This document shows positions 8,403 through 17,237 of a stretch of DNA of 64,000 bases, piece after piece; position 1 is the first letter of the stretch; each line of letters starts with the position of its first letter. This stretch comes from Prevotellaceae bacterium UBA4301 (GTDB taxonomy: Bacteria > Bacteroidota > Bacteroidia > Bacteroidales > Bacteroidaceae), in the NCBI GenBank assembly GCA_002395775.1, contig DGUV01000029.1:60072-124071 (forward strand), given 5' to 3'. The notes beneath the pieces are model-generated. The model made no database searches, had not been told where the DNA came from, and saw only the letters and a list, made by a program, of their open reading frames with translations. The translations under genes were made by a program, and so were the position numbers.

Positions 8403-10067
8403 ATGATGAAAAGAACCTTTATACTGTTGGGCCTGACTTTAACCGTTGCATCCTCGTTGATCGCAGCAGGTCCCAAATGGATGAAGCAGGCCTCTAAGAG
8501 CATGGCCGTCCTCTATGCACTTCAGCAAAGAGGTGACACTCTTGTTAGCAAAGCCTTCTTCACTGACGAAAACGGAACCCTCGTTGCCCCCTTTAAAGTC
8601 ATACAGAATGCCCGCTCAGCTTGGATAACCGATACTTCAGGTAAACGATTCGAAGTTGTTCGTATTCAGGGGTTTAATTCTACATATAACGTAGCCCGAC
8701 TTGCCATCGACCTTGGTAAGAAGAAATCGTCATCCCTTCCCCTTGCTGGTTCGCCTCTCACAAAAGGAGAACGTGTCTATCTGATGCCGCAAGCCACTGC
8801 CGACGAAGTGGCGCAAGTGGAAAAAGCTGATGAATACAATTACTACACATTGCGTAGCAACGCATCGCCAAGTGAGGCTGGAACGCCTGTCATCAACGAG
8901 CAAGGAGAGGTTGTAGCCATTCTTCAGAGTCCCGTTGTTACAGCCAAGTCTCCCAACTATGGCCTCGACATTCGTTTCGCGCAGTCGCTTGCCATCCGAG
9001 CCATCGATGCCAACAACAGCGACCTGCGACAGTGCTCGATTCCAAAGCAGTTACCCTCCGACGAGGGACAGGCCACCAGTTTCCTCTATCTTGCCCAGAA
9101 TGCTGACGTACAGTCACGGCTGACCTATGCTGATGACTTTATTCAACTTTTTCCAAAAAGTGTGACAGGATATGTACAGAAGGCCGAGGCTTTGGCATTT
9201 AATCAGCAGTACAATGATGCGTTCCAAGTCTATGAGGCCGGAATCAAACATGAGACAGGACACAATGACGAGTTGCTCTATTCACGTTCCCGCGTCATAT
9301 ATGCCATAGCCTTGCAAAAGGCTGACGGACTGCCCGACAACTGGACGTTAGAACAGGCTCTCCAAGATGTGACTGCTGCACAAGAGACCAATCCGCTGCC
9401 CTTATATTCATTGCACGAAGCCAACATACGCTTTGCACTGAAACAGTATCCAGAGGCATACAAGCTCTTCATGGCCGCCACGCAAACGAAGATGCGTTCT
9501 GCCGAGCTTTTCCTATATGCATGGCAATGTCAGCAGCAGATGGGTGCCGACAAGGATGTACTGCTTGCACTTAACGACAGTGCCATTGCATGCTTCTCAA
9601 AGCCCTACCCCACTTCTGCTGCTCCATTCCTTTTGCTGCGCAGCCAGACGTTACAAGACATGGGCCGCCTGCGTGAAGCCATCACCGACCTTAATGACTA
9701 CGAACACCTGATGTCCAATCAGTTGACAGCAAAATTCTATTATCAGCGTGAGCAGCTTGAGGTTCAGACACGCATGTATGCAGCTGCCGTCAATGACATC
9801 CAACGTGCCATCACCTTGGAGCCCAACGAACCCTTGTTCCATGCCGAGTCGGCTGCTCTCTTGTTTCGCCTGAAGGATCTTGACGGGGCCGTTGCTGCCT
9901 GTCGAAAAGCTATCGCACTTGATGCCGACTTCCCCGATGCTCATCGTCTGCTTGGTGTATGTCTTCGCGAGAAGGGCGACATGGCTGGTGCACGACGCGA
10001 ACTACAGAAATCCGTTGAACTCGGAGATAAATTAGCCCAGGACATTCTTGATAAGATTAGAGATTGA
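8403..10067 (+). CDS. Exported protein: degenerate trypsin-like domain plus TPR repeats
   Basis: A 554-residue protein with a signal peptide (first about 22 residues). Residues 45-200 follow the outline of trypsin/HtrA folds: AFFTDENGTLVAPFKVI, then a segment ending GTPVINEQGEVVAIL. The catalytic positions look lost: the expected histidine region reads APFKVI, the aspartate region reads YNVARL, and the GNSGG serine loop reads SEAGTPV. Residues 220-554 are helical TPR repeats (for example DLDGAVAACRKAIALDADF). It is best read as an inactive protease fold acting as a binding module in the periplasm. It lies between recN and tilS in one run. A second ATG at 8406 could be the start. Confidence 0.8.
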   Translation: MMKRTFILLGLTLTVASSLIAAGPKWMKQASKSMAVLYALQQRGDTLVSKAFFTDENGTLVAPFKVIQNARSAWITDTSGKRFEVVRIQGFNSTYNVARLAIDLGKKKSSSLPLAGSPLTKGERVYLMPQATADEVAQVEKADEYNYYTLRSNASPSEAGTPVINEQGEVVAILQSPVVTAKSPNYGLDIRFAQSLAIRAIDANNSDLRQCSIPKQLPSDEGQATSFLYLAQNADVQSRLTYADDFIQLFPKSVTGYVQKAEALAFNQQYNDAFQVYEAGIKHETGHNDELLYSRSRVIYAIALQKADGLPDNWTLEQALQDVTAAQETNPLPLYSLHEANIRFALKQYPEAYKLFMAATQTKMRSAELFLYAWQCQQQMGADKDVLLALNDSAIACFSKPYPTSAAPFLLLRSQTLQDMGRLREAITDLNDYEHLMSNQLTAKFYYQREQLEVQTRMYAAAVNDIQRAITLEPNEPLFHAESAALLFRLKDLDGAVAACRKAIALDADFPDAHRLLGVCLREKGDMAGARRELQKSVELGDKLAQDILDKIRD

Positions 10068-11253
10068 ATATACCCATCATGGGCGCACTCTTGTAGCGCT
10101 AAGTGGCGGTGCCGACTCTGTGGCATTGCTGCGACTTATGCATGCCCAACATCGCGACTTCGATGCCTTGCATTGCAATTTTCACTTACGTGGAGAAGAG
10201 TCGGACCGAGATGAACGGTTTGTGAGGAATCTTTGTCAAGAACTGGACATTACGCTCTACGTCCAGCATTTCGACACCATCGGCTATGCTCGCTCAAAAG
10301 GCATCAGCATCGAAATGGCTGCGCGCGAACTTCGTTACGAGTGGTTCGAGGAGATGCGTGTCAAACTCGGAGCAAACTACATAGCCGTGGCACATCACCA
10401 AGAAGACCAGGCTGAAACCATCCTGCTCAACCTTGTCCGCGGTACCGGACTACGCGGCCTGGCTGGAATGAGTTTGCGAAGCGGCCACATCATCCGTCCC
10501 TTGCTCAATACCCCCAAGCATGAGATTCTGCAATATCTCGAAAGCATTCATCAGGACTATGTAACCGACTCTTCCAATTTGGAACGCGATGCCATGCGAA
10601 ATCGCATACGTCTGGACGTTATGCCACTGCTTCGTGAAATTAATCCGCAGGCCAGCAAACACATTGCCGAGGCGGCCAATCGTGTCGGCGAGGCACTCCC
10701 CTATTTCATTAAGGGAGTTGACAAGCATGTCGGCGACAGCGCCTTCTGCCTCCACGAACGTCTTCTTGGACTTGGTTTCACACCGGCACAGGAAGCACAG
10801 ATGCTTGAAAGTCAACGTACAGGAGCGCTATTTGAGAGTCCGACCCACAGGGCCACGTTTGACCGCGGTTCGCTCATCGTTGAAGAAAAGCATGAATGTG
10901 ACAACGAGCCTCCCATCTTAAAGAAGGAATATTATGATACAAGCAATCCTCTTTTATGGCTGGCTTGCCAGACTCGCTCCCGAAATATACTTTTTCTGGA
11001 TGCCGACCTCATAACATTGCCATTGGAACTGCGCCATCCGCACGAGGGAGACTATTTCTTTCCCCTCGGCATGGAGGGGCGGCGCAAACTCGTCAGCGAT
11101 TACCTAACCGACCAGCATCTCAACATCTTCGAGAAGCAGCGTCAATGGCTGTTGTGCCATGGCGAAGAGGTTGTTTGGCTTGTCGGTCTCCGTGCTGACC
11201 ATCGCTATCGCATCACGGACCATACACGCCGAATACTAAAAATTGCAATATGA
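10048..11253 (+). CDS. tilS: tRNA(Ile)-lysidine synthase
   Basis: A 401-residue enzyme that converts C34 of the AUA-reading tRNA-Ile to lysidine. The PP-loop ALSGGADSVALL lies at residues 17-28, with HCNFHLRGEESDRDE and HHQEDQAETILLN behind it; the C-terminal domain ends REPLRADHRYRI-like (GLRADHRYRITDHT). The only near-upstream start is TTG at 10048, since an in-frame stop occurs at 10033. The gene therefore overlaps the TPR gene by 20 bases and has an N-terminus a few residues shorter than usual. It overlaps the next gene by 4 bases. Confidence 0.93.
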   Translation: MIRLEIEYTHHGRTLVALSGGADSVALLRLMHAQHRDFDALHCNFHLRGEESDRDERFVRNLCQELDITLYVQHFDTIGYARSKGISIEMAARELRYEWFEEMRVKLGANYIAVAHHQEDQAETILLNLVRGTGLRGLAGMSLRSGHIIRPLLNTPKHEILQYLESIHQDYVTDSSNLERDAMRNRIRLDVMPLLREINPQASKHIAEAANRVGEALPYFIKGVDKHVGDSAFCLHERLLGLGFTPAQEAQMLESQRTGALFESPTHRATFDRGSLIVEEKHECDNEPPILKKEYYDTSNPLLWLACQTRSRNILFLDADLITLPLELRHPHEGDYFFPLGMEGRRKLVSDYLTDQHLNIFEKQRQWLLCHGEEVVWLVGLRADHRYRITDHTRRILKIAI

Positions 11254-14200
11254 AAATAATCTTTTCTACTCTGCTCCTTCTCCTTGGCACTCTTGCCGTA
11301 GGAGCACAAGTCTCCGTCAAGTGGCAGTTGAGCGACAAAGACAACCTGTCAGCCACATCCATTTCGGGCGACACCGAATCCCTGCTTACTACAGCTTTTG
11401 CCCAGGGAACAGCTATCGACTCGCTTGCAACGATGACCAGCGGAAATGCGGCATCGGGCTACACGGCCCCTGTTTACGAGCCCCCATTCACCCAATTCTA
11501 TGTCAGCACGAAAAAGACCGGCAAGGCGGGTGGTCACAACCTGGCAGTCAGCGTTACTCCGAAATCGGGACACTCCTTCAAACCGACAAAGATTACGTTT
11601 GACGCTGCAAAGTGTGGAACGGATGGTGGAAATTTTGATGTTTACATCAAAACCTCTTCTACAACCGAACGTGCCTTAGCCACCACTCAAGTGCCACTGC
11701 GAAACAGAGCACAGGATGGCAACCCCAATGGCTACAGCCACCACGAATACACGCTGAGTGACCAGATTGTCGATGGTGAAGCATTTCTCGTCTTCATCTA
11801 CATCTATAACATCAACGGAACCGATTTGGCCACACCAAAGGCCATTGCTTTCCGCAACCTTGTCATTGAGGGGGCAATTGACGAGCCCATCTATGATGCA
11901 TCACATTACATAACCGATGCCACTTTCCTCACAGCCTCGGGACAGGAGGAGTCAATTTTCTCACTCATCAGTGGACTGCAGAATGGCGGACAGGCACGTT
12001 ACGGTCAGCTGCTTTATGGCGACCCCACTCAGTTCACACTTACCATGGCTACGGGTTTCAACTATGAAGTTGAGTATGTGAACAATACTGCCCACTTTAC
12101 CATAAACAATGCCAATGGTGCAAAAGTGTTTGAATTCAGTGTCGTATTTCGTGTTACGCATCGTCAGCCTAAACCAGCTGCCACGCCCCTGAAGCGTGGA
12201 CTCATGGCCGTGAATCTCAGCGCAAGCGGCTCAAGCGGAAATCTTGTAAGTTGGCGCTATAGGCTGGCCGATGACAACCAGGTGAAATTCAAACTCTACC
12301 GTGGCACAAATGCCAGCAGCCAGACTACGGCCCTGAACAAGGGCGAGTACATCTATGCCCGCACCAACTTCCGTGACACAGGCGGAAATGCTTCTTCCTA
12401 CTATCGTCTTGAGGTTTACGACCTCAACGGCAACCTGCTTGAGACTGAAGTCAGCCGCAAGACATGGGCAAACCAGAGCATGGAAGTAGCCACAAAGACG
12501 CCCACCGACACCCGAGGCCTGGGGGCCACTTACACTCCCAATGACGCAGCCTTCTATGACATGGATGGCGATGGCGAATACGAGATTGTGCTCAAGTGGG
12601 ATCCGTCCAACTCGAAAGATGCAGCTTCGAATGGCGTCACCAGTGACACATATATCGACTGCTACAAGCTTGATGGTACTCAGCTATGGCGCATCAACAT
12701 CGGCCCCAACATTCGCTCTGGAGCCCACACCACTCCCTTCGTCGTCTGGGACTTCGACGGTGACGGATATGGCGAACTCATCTGCAAGACAGCCCCGGGC
12801 ACTGTCGATGGTGAGGGCAACTATGTGGTCATGTCGGGCGATGACCCCACAGCCTCATGGCTCAACGGTCGTGGTAAACCCGATGCTGGTCCCGAGTATG
12901 TGACGGTCTTTGACGGCCTTACGGGGGCCGAACTTTCCACCATGTCCTACCACACGAAATATGGCGATGTCAGTGCAAGCGGTTTTTGGGGAGACTCCAA
13001 TCAGAATCGTTCAGAGCGCTATTTGGCTTGTGTAGCACACCTTGATGGTGTGACGCCCAGTGCCATACTCTGTCGTGGCTACTATCGCGGAGCTGCCGTT
13101 GGTGCCTATGATTGGGATGGTATGCAACTGACCCTGCGCTGGCTCCATCGGAGTGCAACCAGCGGACAGGGACTTTGGGGCGAAGGTGCCCATTTTGTCC
13201 TTTCCGGCGATGTCGATGAAGATGGTTGCGATGAGATTGTATATGGTGCAGCTTGCCTCGATAATGATGGCAAGGGCATTGTCTATCGTACAGGATTGGG
13301 GCATGGTGATGCCCTACACATGAGCGACTTCGACTGGGACAACCCCGGACAAGAAGTATTCATGCCACACGAAGAAAAGCCTTATGGCTACGAACTCCGC
13401 GATGCGCGTACAGGCAAGTTGCTTGTCTATCAAACTGCAGGCGGAGACACAGGACGCGGACTTGCGGCCAACTTCGATTCCTCACATGATGGAGCCGAAC
13501 TCATGGCCTCATGCACCGGAGCACTCATGGACTGTAAGGGACAGACTATTGCCGACTCATGGGCCATCGGGAGCAGCGGAGCCGCCATCAACAATCGCAT
13601 TTACTGGGACGGTGACCCCTACGACGAATTCTTTGACAAGAGCATCATTGCTCACTGGAATGCAAACGGACGCTACTTCGACCGCATACAAGTCAACGGG
13701 TCGAACTATACGCCCGGCACGCTTTGCAACTACACCAAGAACAACCCTTGTGTCATGGGTGACCTTCTCGGTGACTGGCGCGAGGAACTTGTGACTTACA
13801 ATTCGGCCAGCAACGCGCTCATCATCACGGCCACCAACTTTGAGTCGGACTACCGCATGCCTCACCTCATGGACCATCGTCAGTATGCCCAGCTCATAGC
13901 CAACCAGAATTGTGGCTACAACCAGCCTCCCCACCTGCCTTTCGACCCCGCACGTACCTACGCACTCAGTACCACTATTCCCGCCAGCGGATGGGTGGCC
14001 ATGTATGCTCCTTATGCGCTGCAACTGCCAGAGGGCGTGGATGCCTTCTATGTCGGCAGCTTCAATACGGAACTCGACACAGTGAAACTCACACGCATTG
14101 CCACAACCATTCCTGCCCGCACGGGCTTCCTCCTTCGTGGCACGCCTGGAACGTCAGTCACACTGAAAACTGCCAGCGTGAGTCCTGCCACCCCATCGGC

Positions 14201-14543
14201 AAACAAACTCATGGGCGACCACTATCTGCCCGTCGAGATTGAGACAACAGAGCAAGTCAGCTATTACAAGTGGGGCGAACGCGACGACTTGGGTATCGGA
14301 TTTTTCCGTGTAAGTCAGGCTACAATCCCTGCCGGCGAACCCTATCTGAAGGTCACCGCTGCATCGGCACGTGATGCCGAATACTACCTCATTGGGCAGA
14401 CCGCCGTGGGTATAGAGGAAATTGGGGCTGACAAGGAGGATATGTCGCAAACCCCAACCTTCAGCCTCAGTGGCCGTCCTATGGATAAGGGAGAAAAGGG
14501 TGTTCACATTCGCAAGGGTCGCAAGATACTCAGCCGGCAGTGA
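11250..14543 (+). CDS. Secreted rhamnogalacturonan lyase (PL11 family) with accessory domains
   Basis: A 1097-residue protein with a clear signal peptide (MKIIFSTLLLLLGTLAVGAQ). Residues about 20-300 form beta-rich accessory domains. The PL11 catalytic part follows (about 310-890), starting with a fibronectin-like LVSWRYRLADD and holding calcium-loop motifs YDMDGDGEYEI (near 436), DFDGDGYGEL (near 501) and GDVDEDGCDEI (near 653), with RYLACVAHLDG and GDLLGDWREEL. PL11 enzymes cleave the backbone of rhamnogalacturonan I in pectin. The end (FSLSGRPMDKG, then GVHIRKGRKI) looks like a type IX sorting tail. It overlaps tilS by 4 bases, an odd place for a polysaccharide lyase. Confidence 0.9.
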   Translation: MKIIFSTLLLLLGTLAVGAQVSVKWQLSDKDNLSATSISGDTESLLTTAFAQGTAIDSLATMTSGNAASGYTAPVYEPPFTQFYVSTKKTGKAGGHNLAVSVTPKSGHSFKPTKITFDAAKCGTDGGNFDVYIKTSSTTERALATTQVPLRNRAQDGNPNGYSHHEYTLSDQIVDGEAFLVFIYIYNINGTDLATPKAIAFRNLVIEGAIDEPIYDASHYITDATFLTASGQEESIFSLISGLQNGGQARYGQLLYGDPTQFTLTMATGFNYEVEYVNNTAHFTINNANGAKVFEFSVVFRVTHRQPKPAATPLKRGLMAVNLSASGSSGNLVSWRYRLADDNQVKFKLYRGTNASSQTTALNKGEYIYARTNFRDTGGNASSYYRLEVYDLNGNLLETEVSRKTWANQSMEVATKTPTDTRGLGATYTPNDAAFYDMDGDGEYEIVLKWDPSNSKDAASNGVTSDTYIDCYKLDGTQLWRINIGPNIRSGAHTTPFVVWDFDGDGYGELICKTAPGTVDGEGNYVVMSGDDPTASWLNGRGKPDAGPEYVTVFDGLTGAELSTMSYHTKYGDVSASGFWGDSNQNRSERYLACVAHLDGVTPSAILCRGYYRGAAVGAYDWDGMQLTLRWLHRSATSGQGLWGEGAHFVLSGDVDEDGCDEIVYGAACLDNDGKGIVYRTGLGHGDALHMSDFDWDNPGQEVFMPHEEKPYGYELRDARTGKLLVYQTAGGDTGRGLAANFDSSHDGAELMASCTGALMDCKGQTIADSWAIGSSGAAINNRIYWDGDPYDEFFDKSIIAHWNANGRYFDRIQVNGSNYTPGTLCNYTKNNPCVMGDLLGDWREELVTYNSASNALIITATNFESDYRMPHLMDHRQYAQLIANQNCGYNQPPHLPFDPARTYALSTTIPASGWVAMYAPYALQLPEGVDAFYVGSFNTELDTVKLTRIATTIPARTGFLLRGTPGTSVTLKTASVSPATPSANKLMGDHYLPVEIETTEQVSYYKWGERDDLGIGFFRVSQATIPAGEPYLKVTAASARDAEYYLIGQTAVGIEEIGADKEDMSQTPTFSLSGRPMDKGEKGVHIRKGRKILSRQ

Positions 14544-14550
14544 GACTCAG

Positions 14551-15288
14551 CTAATGGGCACGCCCTAAAGTAAGAATGGAAAACCGCATACCGGCATTGG
14601 CCATACTGATGGCCTGAGCACACGATACGAGCGTAGCAGAAGTTGTAAGAACGTCATCAACCAGCAAGACATGGTGATGACGTTCTTTCTTGCATGCAAC
14701 AAAGAGGTCTTGCGCATTTTGGATACGTTCCTCGCCAGAGAGGCGGGTCTGTGAGGGATTGTTCCGTTTGCGCCGCACCATGTCTGCGACAACGGGCAAT
14801 CCTGTCACCTCGGACACCCCCCGGGCTAGCATAAGGCTTTGGTTGTAACCTCGCTTCAACAATCTTTGCCACGCCAATGGCACCGGTACAATTCCGTCGA
14901 TACCCTCAAAGAACCCTCGGGGCTGCAGCTCGTGTGCCATCTGCCTGCCCAACCATAGGCCAAGGTCAGGACGATGATTGTATTTTAGTTGCATCAACAG
15001 CGTGCTGACCGCCGATGAACTGCGATAGAGCAAGTGGCTGTGTGCACGCTCGACAGCCACCTTTCCCCAGAAGAGCCGTGCCGAAGGATTGTCATAAAAG
15101 TCCCTTTCGGGAAGATAATCCAGGGAAAGAAGGCATCGCGCACAAAGTTTCTGCTCACTGGGGCAGAGATGGGAACCACAGATAGCACAGCAATTGGGCG
15201 AGAGAAGGTTCATCACATCCGCTACCCAGAGCCGGAGAGAGGACATTATGCCCGTCAGGCAGAACTCGCGATGCTCCTCGATATTCAT
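14551..15288 (-). CDS. comF: ComF family phosphoribosyltransferase-like protein
   Basis: A 245-residue protein. Two zinc-knuckle pairs lie near the N-terminus (C34/C37 in CCAICG, C49/C52 in CARC). A phosphoribosyltransferase fold follows with the PRPP motif VLLVDDVLTTSATL near 207-220 and DGIVPVPLAW. ComF proteins are needed for DNA uptake in naturally competent bacteria; their role elsewhere is uncertain. The start at 15288 (MNIEEH) is a choice: an ATG at 15339 would add 17 polar residues and one at 15246 would remove 14. It is the last gene of a long minus-strand run and converges on the PL11 gene with only 7 bases between stops. Confidence 0.88.
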   Translation of the reverse strand: MNIEEHREFCLTGIMSSLRLWVADVMNLLSPNCCAICGSHLCPSEQKLCARCLLSLDYLPERDFYDNPSARLFWGKVAVERAHSHLLYRSSSAVSTLLMQLKYNHRPDLGLWLGRQMAHELQPRGFFEGIDGIVPVPLAWQRLLKRGYNQSLMLARGVSEVTGLPVVADMVRRKRNNPSQTRLSGEERIQNAQDLFVACKKERHHHVLLVDDVLTTSATLVSCAQAISMANAGMRFSILTLGRAH

Positions 15289-15380
15289 GGTCCTCCTTAT
15301 ATTATACTTGTTATAGTTTCGGGTGGAACTGTTTCCCACCCACTTACATGAGCAAAATTACGAAATAAGGCATCCTTCTC

Positions 15381-16559
15381 CTACCCCTGCCAAATAGCCA
15401 TGACCTTGCGTCGGACGGCAAGGACGTTCAGCACGGAGACGAGAAGGAAGAGGACGAGGCCCAGCAGGATGCTGCCCAGCATACTACCCTGATGCATGGT
15501 GGGGAACATAGCCCAAAGCTGTTGCATGTATTGGCCGCGAAGCCACCAAAGTAGGCCGAGGGCGAGTAGGAGAACCACTAGGTTGACGCCTATGGTGAGC
15601 AACTGGTAGGGCAATGATACACGGGCGGGACTATAGCCAATGAGCAGGAGGTTCTGAAGCTTCTGGGTGTTCTTCTGCACGAGCAGGTAGATGCTGAGCA
15701 TGAGTATGAAGAACGACAGCAGGCTGATGAGCAGCCCGACACCCATGACCACACCGCTGGCCACGCGGAGGAAATAGGTGGTCTTGCCTGCCTGTAACTT
15801 GTCTTCGTCAACGTCATAACCGTGTGACTTGACGAACTGGGCTATGCGCTGGTCGGCAGGATTCCCGACTTTGAGAATCAAGCGTGTGGGTGAAACGTCG
15901 GCATTGGGTGCAAAACGTCGGTTACTCCATTCCATGAAGTCCTGTGGGACAAGTATGGTCTGCAGACGATTGGTGAAGCCCACGACACGACCGCGTAAGC
16001 GTTCCTCCTTTCCCTCTCCGCGAAGGACAAGCGTCATGTCTATCATCGAGACCAGACCCTCGGACAACTTGGGCAGGGAGCGGCTCTGCGCAAAACCGAA
16101 GTTGTAGATGGCTAAATAGCTGCGTGGCAGGATGATGGGGACAATGGGGTCGCCCTCAGCATAGTGCCAGCGACTATGGTCGGCATCGACAAAGGGGTCG
16201 GGCACAGACTCGAAATACATCTGCGTACCAAAGTTGGCCACGCCTTCGATGCCCATGGAGCAAGAAACCTTGTACTGGCTGGCCGTGAAGGTGCCGAGGC
16301 TGCCTGTGAAGGGTTGCGAACGTATTTCGTCCAGTTCGCGCTGGGAGAATGTTGAAGATCCCATGCCTATGGCTGAGATGCGCTTGGAGAGAATGAGATA
16401 GTCGCCGGAGATTAGCCCGTCGTCTTGCGAGAAGAGGGGCTTGACATCACGATAGAACTGGAGGGCGAAAAGGACAATGAGCATGCCCACAAGATTGGCC
16501 AGGAAGAAGCCTGCCAGTTGCAGGGTGGAGAGATGCTGACGGAGGAGTTTCCAAATCAT
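15381..16559 (-). CDS. ABC transporter permease (FtsX/MacB-like)
   Basis: A 392-residue membrane protein. One hydrophobic helix lies at about 16-38, then a large extracytoplasmic domain (about 40-260), then three helices (about 265-292, 318-340 and 360-383). This is the FtsX-like layout of MacB and LolC/E permeases. Its partner ATPase ends 33 bases upstream and the exported DUF4836 protein precedes that, so the three probably work together at the cell envelope. No substrate can be named. Confidence 0.82.
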   Translation of the reverse strand: MIWKLLRQHLSTLQLAGFFLANLVGMLIVLFALQFYRDVKPLFSQDDGLISGDYLILSKRISAIGMGSSTFSQRELDEIRSQPFTGSLGTFTASQYKVSCSMGIEGVANFGTQMYFESVPDPFVDADHSRWHYAEGDPIVPIILPRSYLAIYNFGFAQSRSLPKLSEGLVSMIDMTLVLRGEGKEERLRGRVVGFTNRLQTILVPQDFMEWSNRRFAPNADVSPTRLILKVGNPADQRIAQFVKSHGYDVDEDKLQAGKTTYFLRVASGVVMGVGLLISLLSFFILMLSIYLLVQKNTQKLQNLLLIGYSPARVSLPYQLLTIGVNLVVLLLALGLLWWLRGQYMQQLWAMFPTMHQGSMLGSILLGLVLFLLVSVLNVLAVRRKVMAIWQG

Positions 16560-16592
16560 ATTGCTATAGTGTTTCGCACAGACTGGCGGTTT

Positions 16593-17237
16593 TTAGAGAT
16601 GAAGAATCTGGTCATAGTGGAGTTCCATGTGTTTGCCAATGCTCGTTACAACGACGGCTGCACCCTGTCGAGTGGCTTCCTCCATCATGATGTCGGCCAT
16701 GGAACGGGAGTTCTGGTCATCGAGATGGCTGATGGGTTCATCGACAAAGAGAAAGTCGAAGGGCTGAACCAGAGAACGCATCATAGCCACACGCTGCTGT
16801 TGGCCGAAGCTCATCAGGCGGAGGGGTGAATTGACCTTGTCACTGATTCCCAGCTCGTCGAACCATTGGAGGATGGCTTTCTTATTCTTAAAACCAGTCA
16901 GGCGGTTCTTTATCAGTACATTCTCTAGAGCTGTCAGTTCGGGGAAAAGGCGTAACTCTTGGAACATTAGCGAGATGTGACGCTGTCGCAGACGTGTCCA
17001 GTCCCCTACCCCCAGGCGACGTATGTTTTGCCCATCGAAGGTGATGATTCCCTGATAGTCGGATCGGAAACCATAGATGAAACTGCAGAGGGAGGACTTG
17101 CCGGTGCCTGACGAGGCTTCCAGCAAATAGGTCTTGCCCCGGAGGAAGGTGACATCCTGCTGCCAGACCTCGCTTTGGAGGTCGTCGTGCATGGCAAAGA
17201 CTTCGGGCAGCGTGTGTGAAAGACGAATTTCCTGCAT
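16593..17237 (-). CDS. ABC transporter ATP-binding protein (LolD/MacB-like)
   Basis: A 214-residue ATPase. Walker A reads ASSGTGKSS (41-49), so the first glycine of GxxGxGKS is alanine. The signature reads LMSFGQQQRVAMM rather than LSGGQ. Walker B is FLFVDEPISHLD. ATP binding is still plausible because the lysine, the second half of the P-loop and the DE pair are kept. It starts on the last base of the DUF4836 stop (TGATG) and precedes the FtsX-like permease. Confidence 0.88.
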   Translation of the reverse strand: MQEIRLSHTLPEVFAMHDDLQSEVWQQDVTFLRGKTYLLEASSGTGKSSLCSFIYGFRSDYQGIITFDGQNIRRLGVGDWTRLRQRHISLMFQELRLFPELTALENVLIKNRLTGFKNKKAILQWFDELGISDKVNSPLRLMSFGQQQRVAMMRSLVQPFDFLFVDEPISHLDDQNSRSMADIMMEEATRQGAAVVVTSIGKHMELHYDQILHL

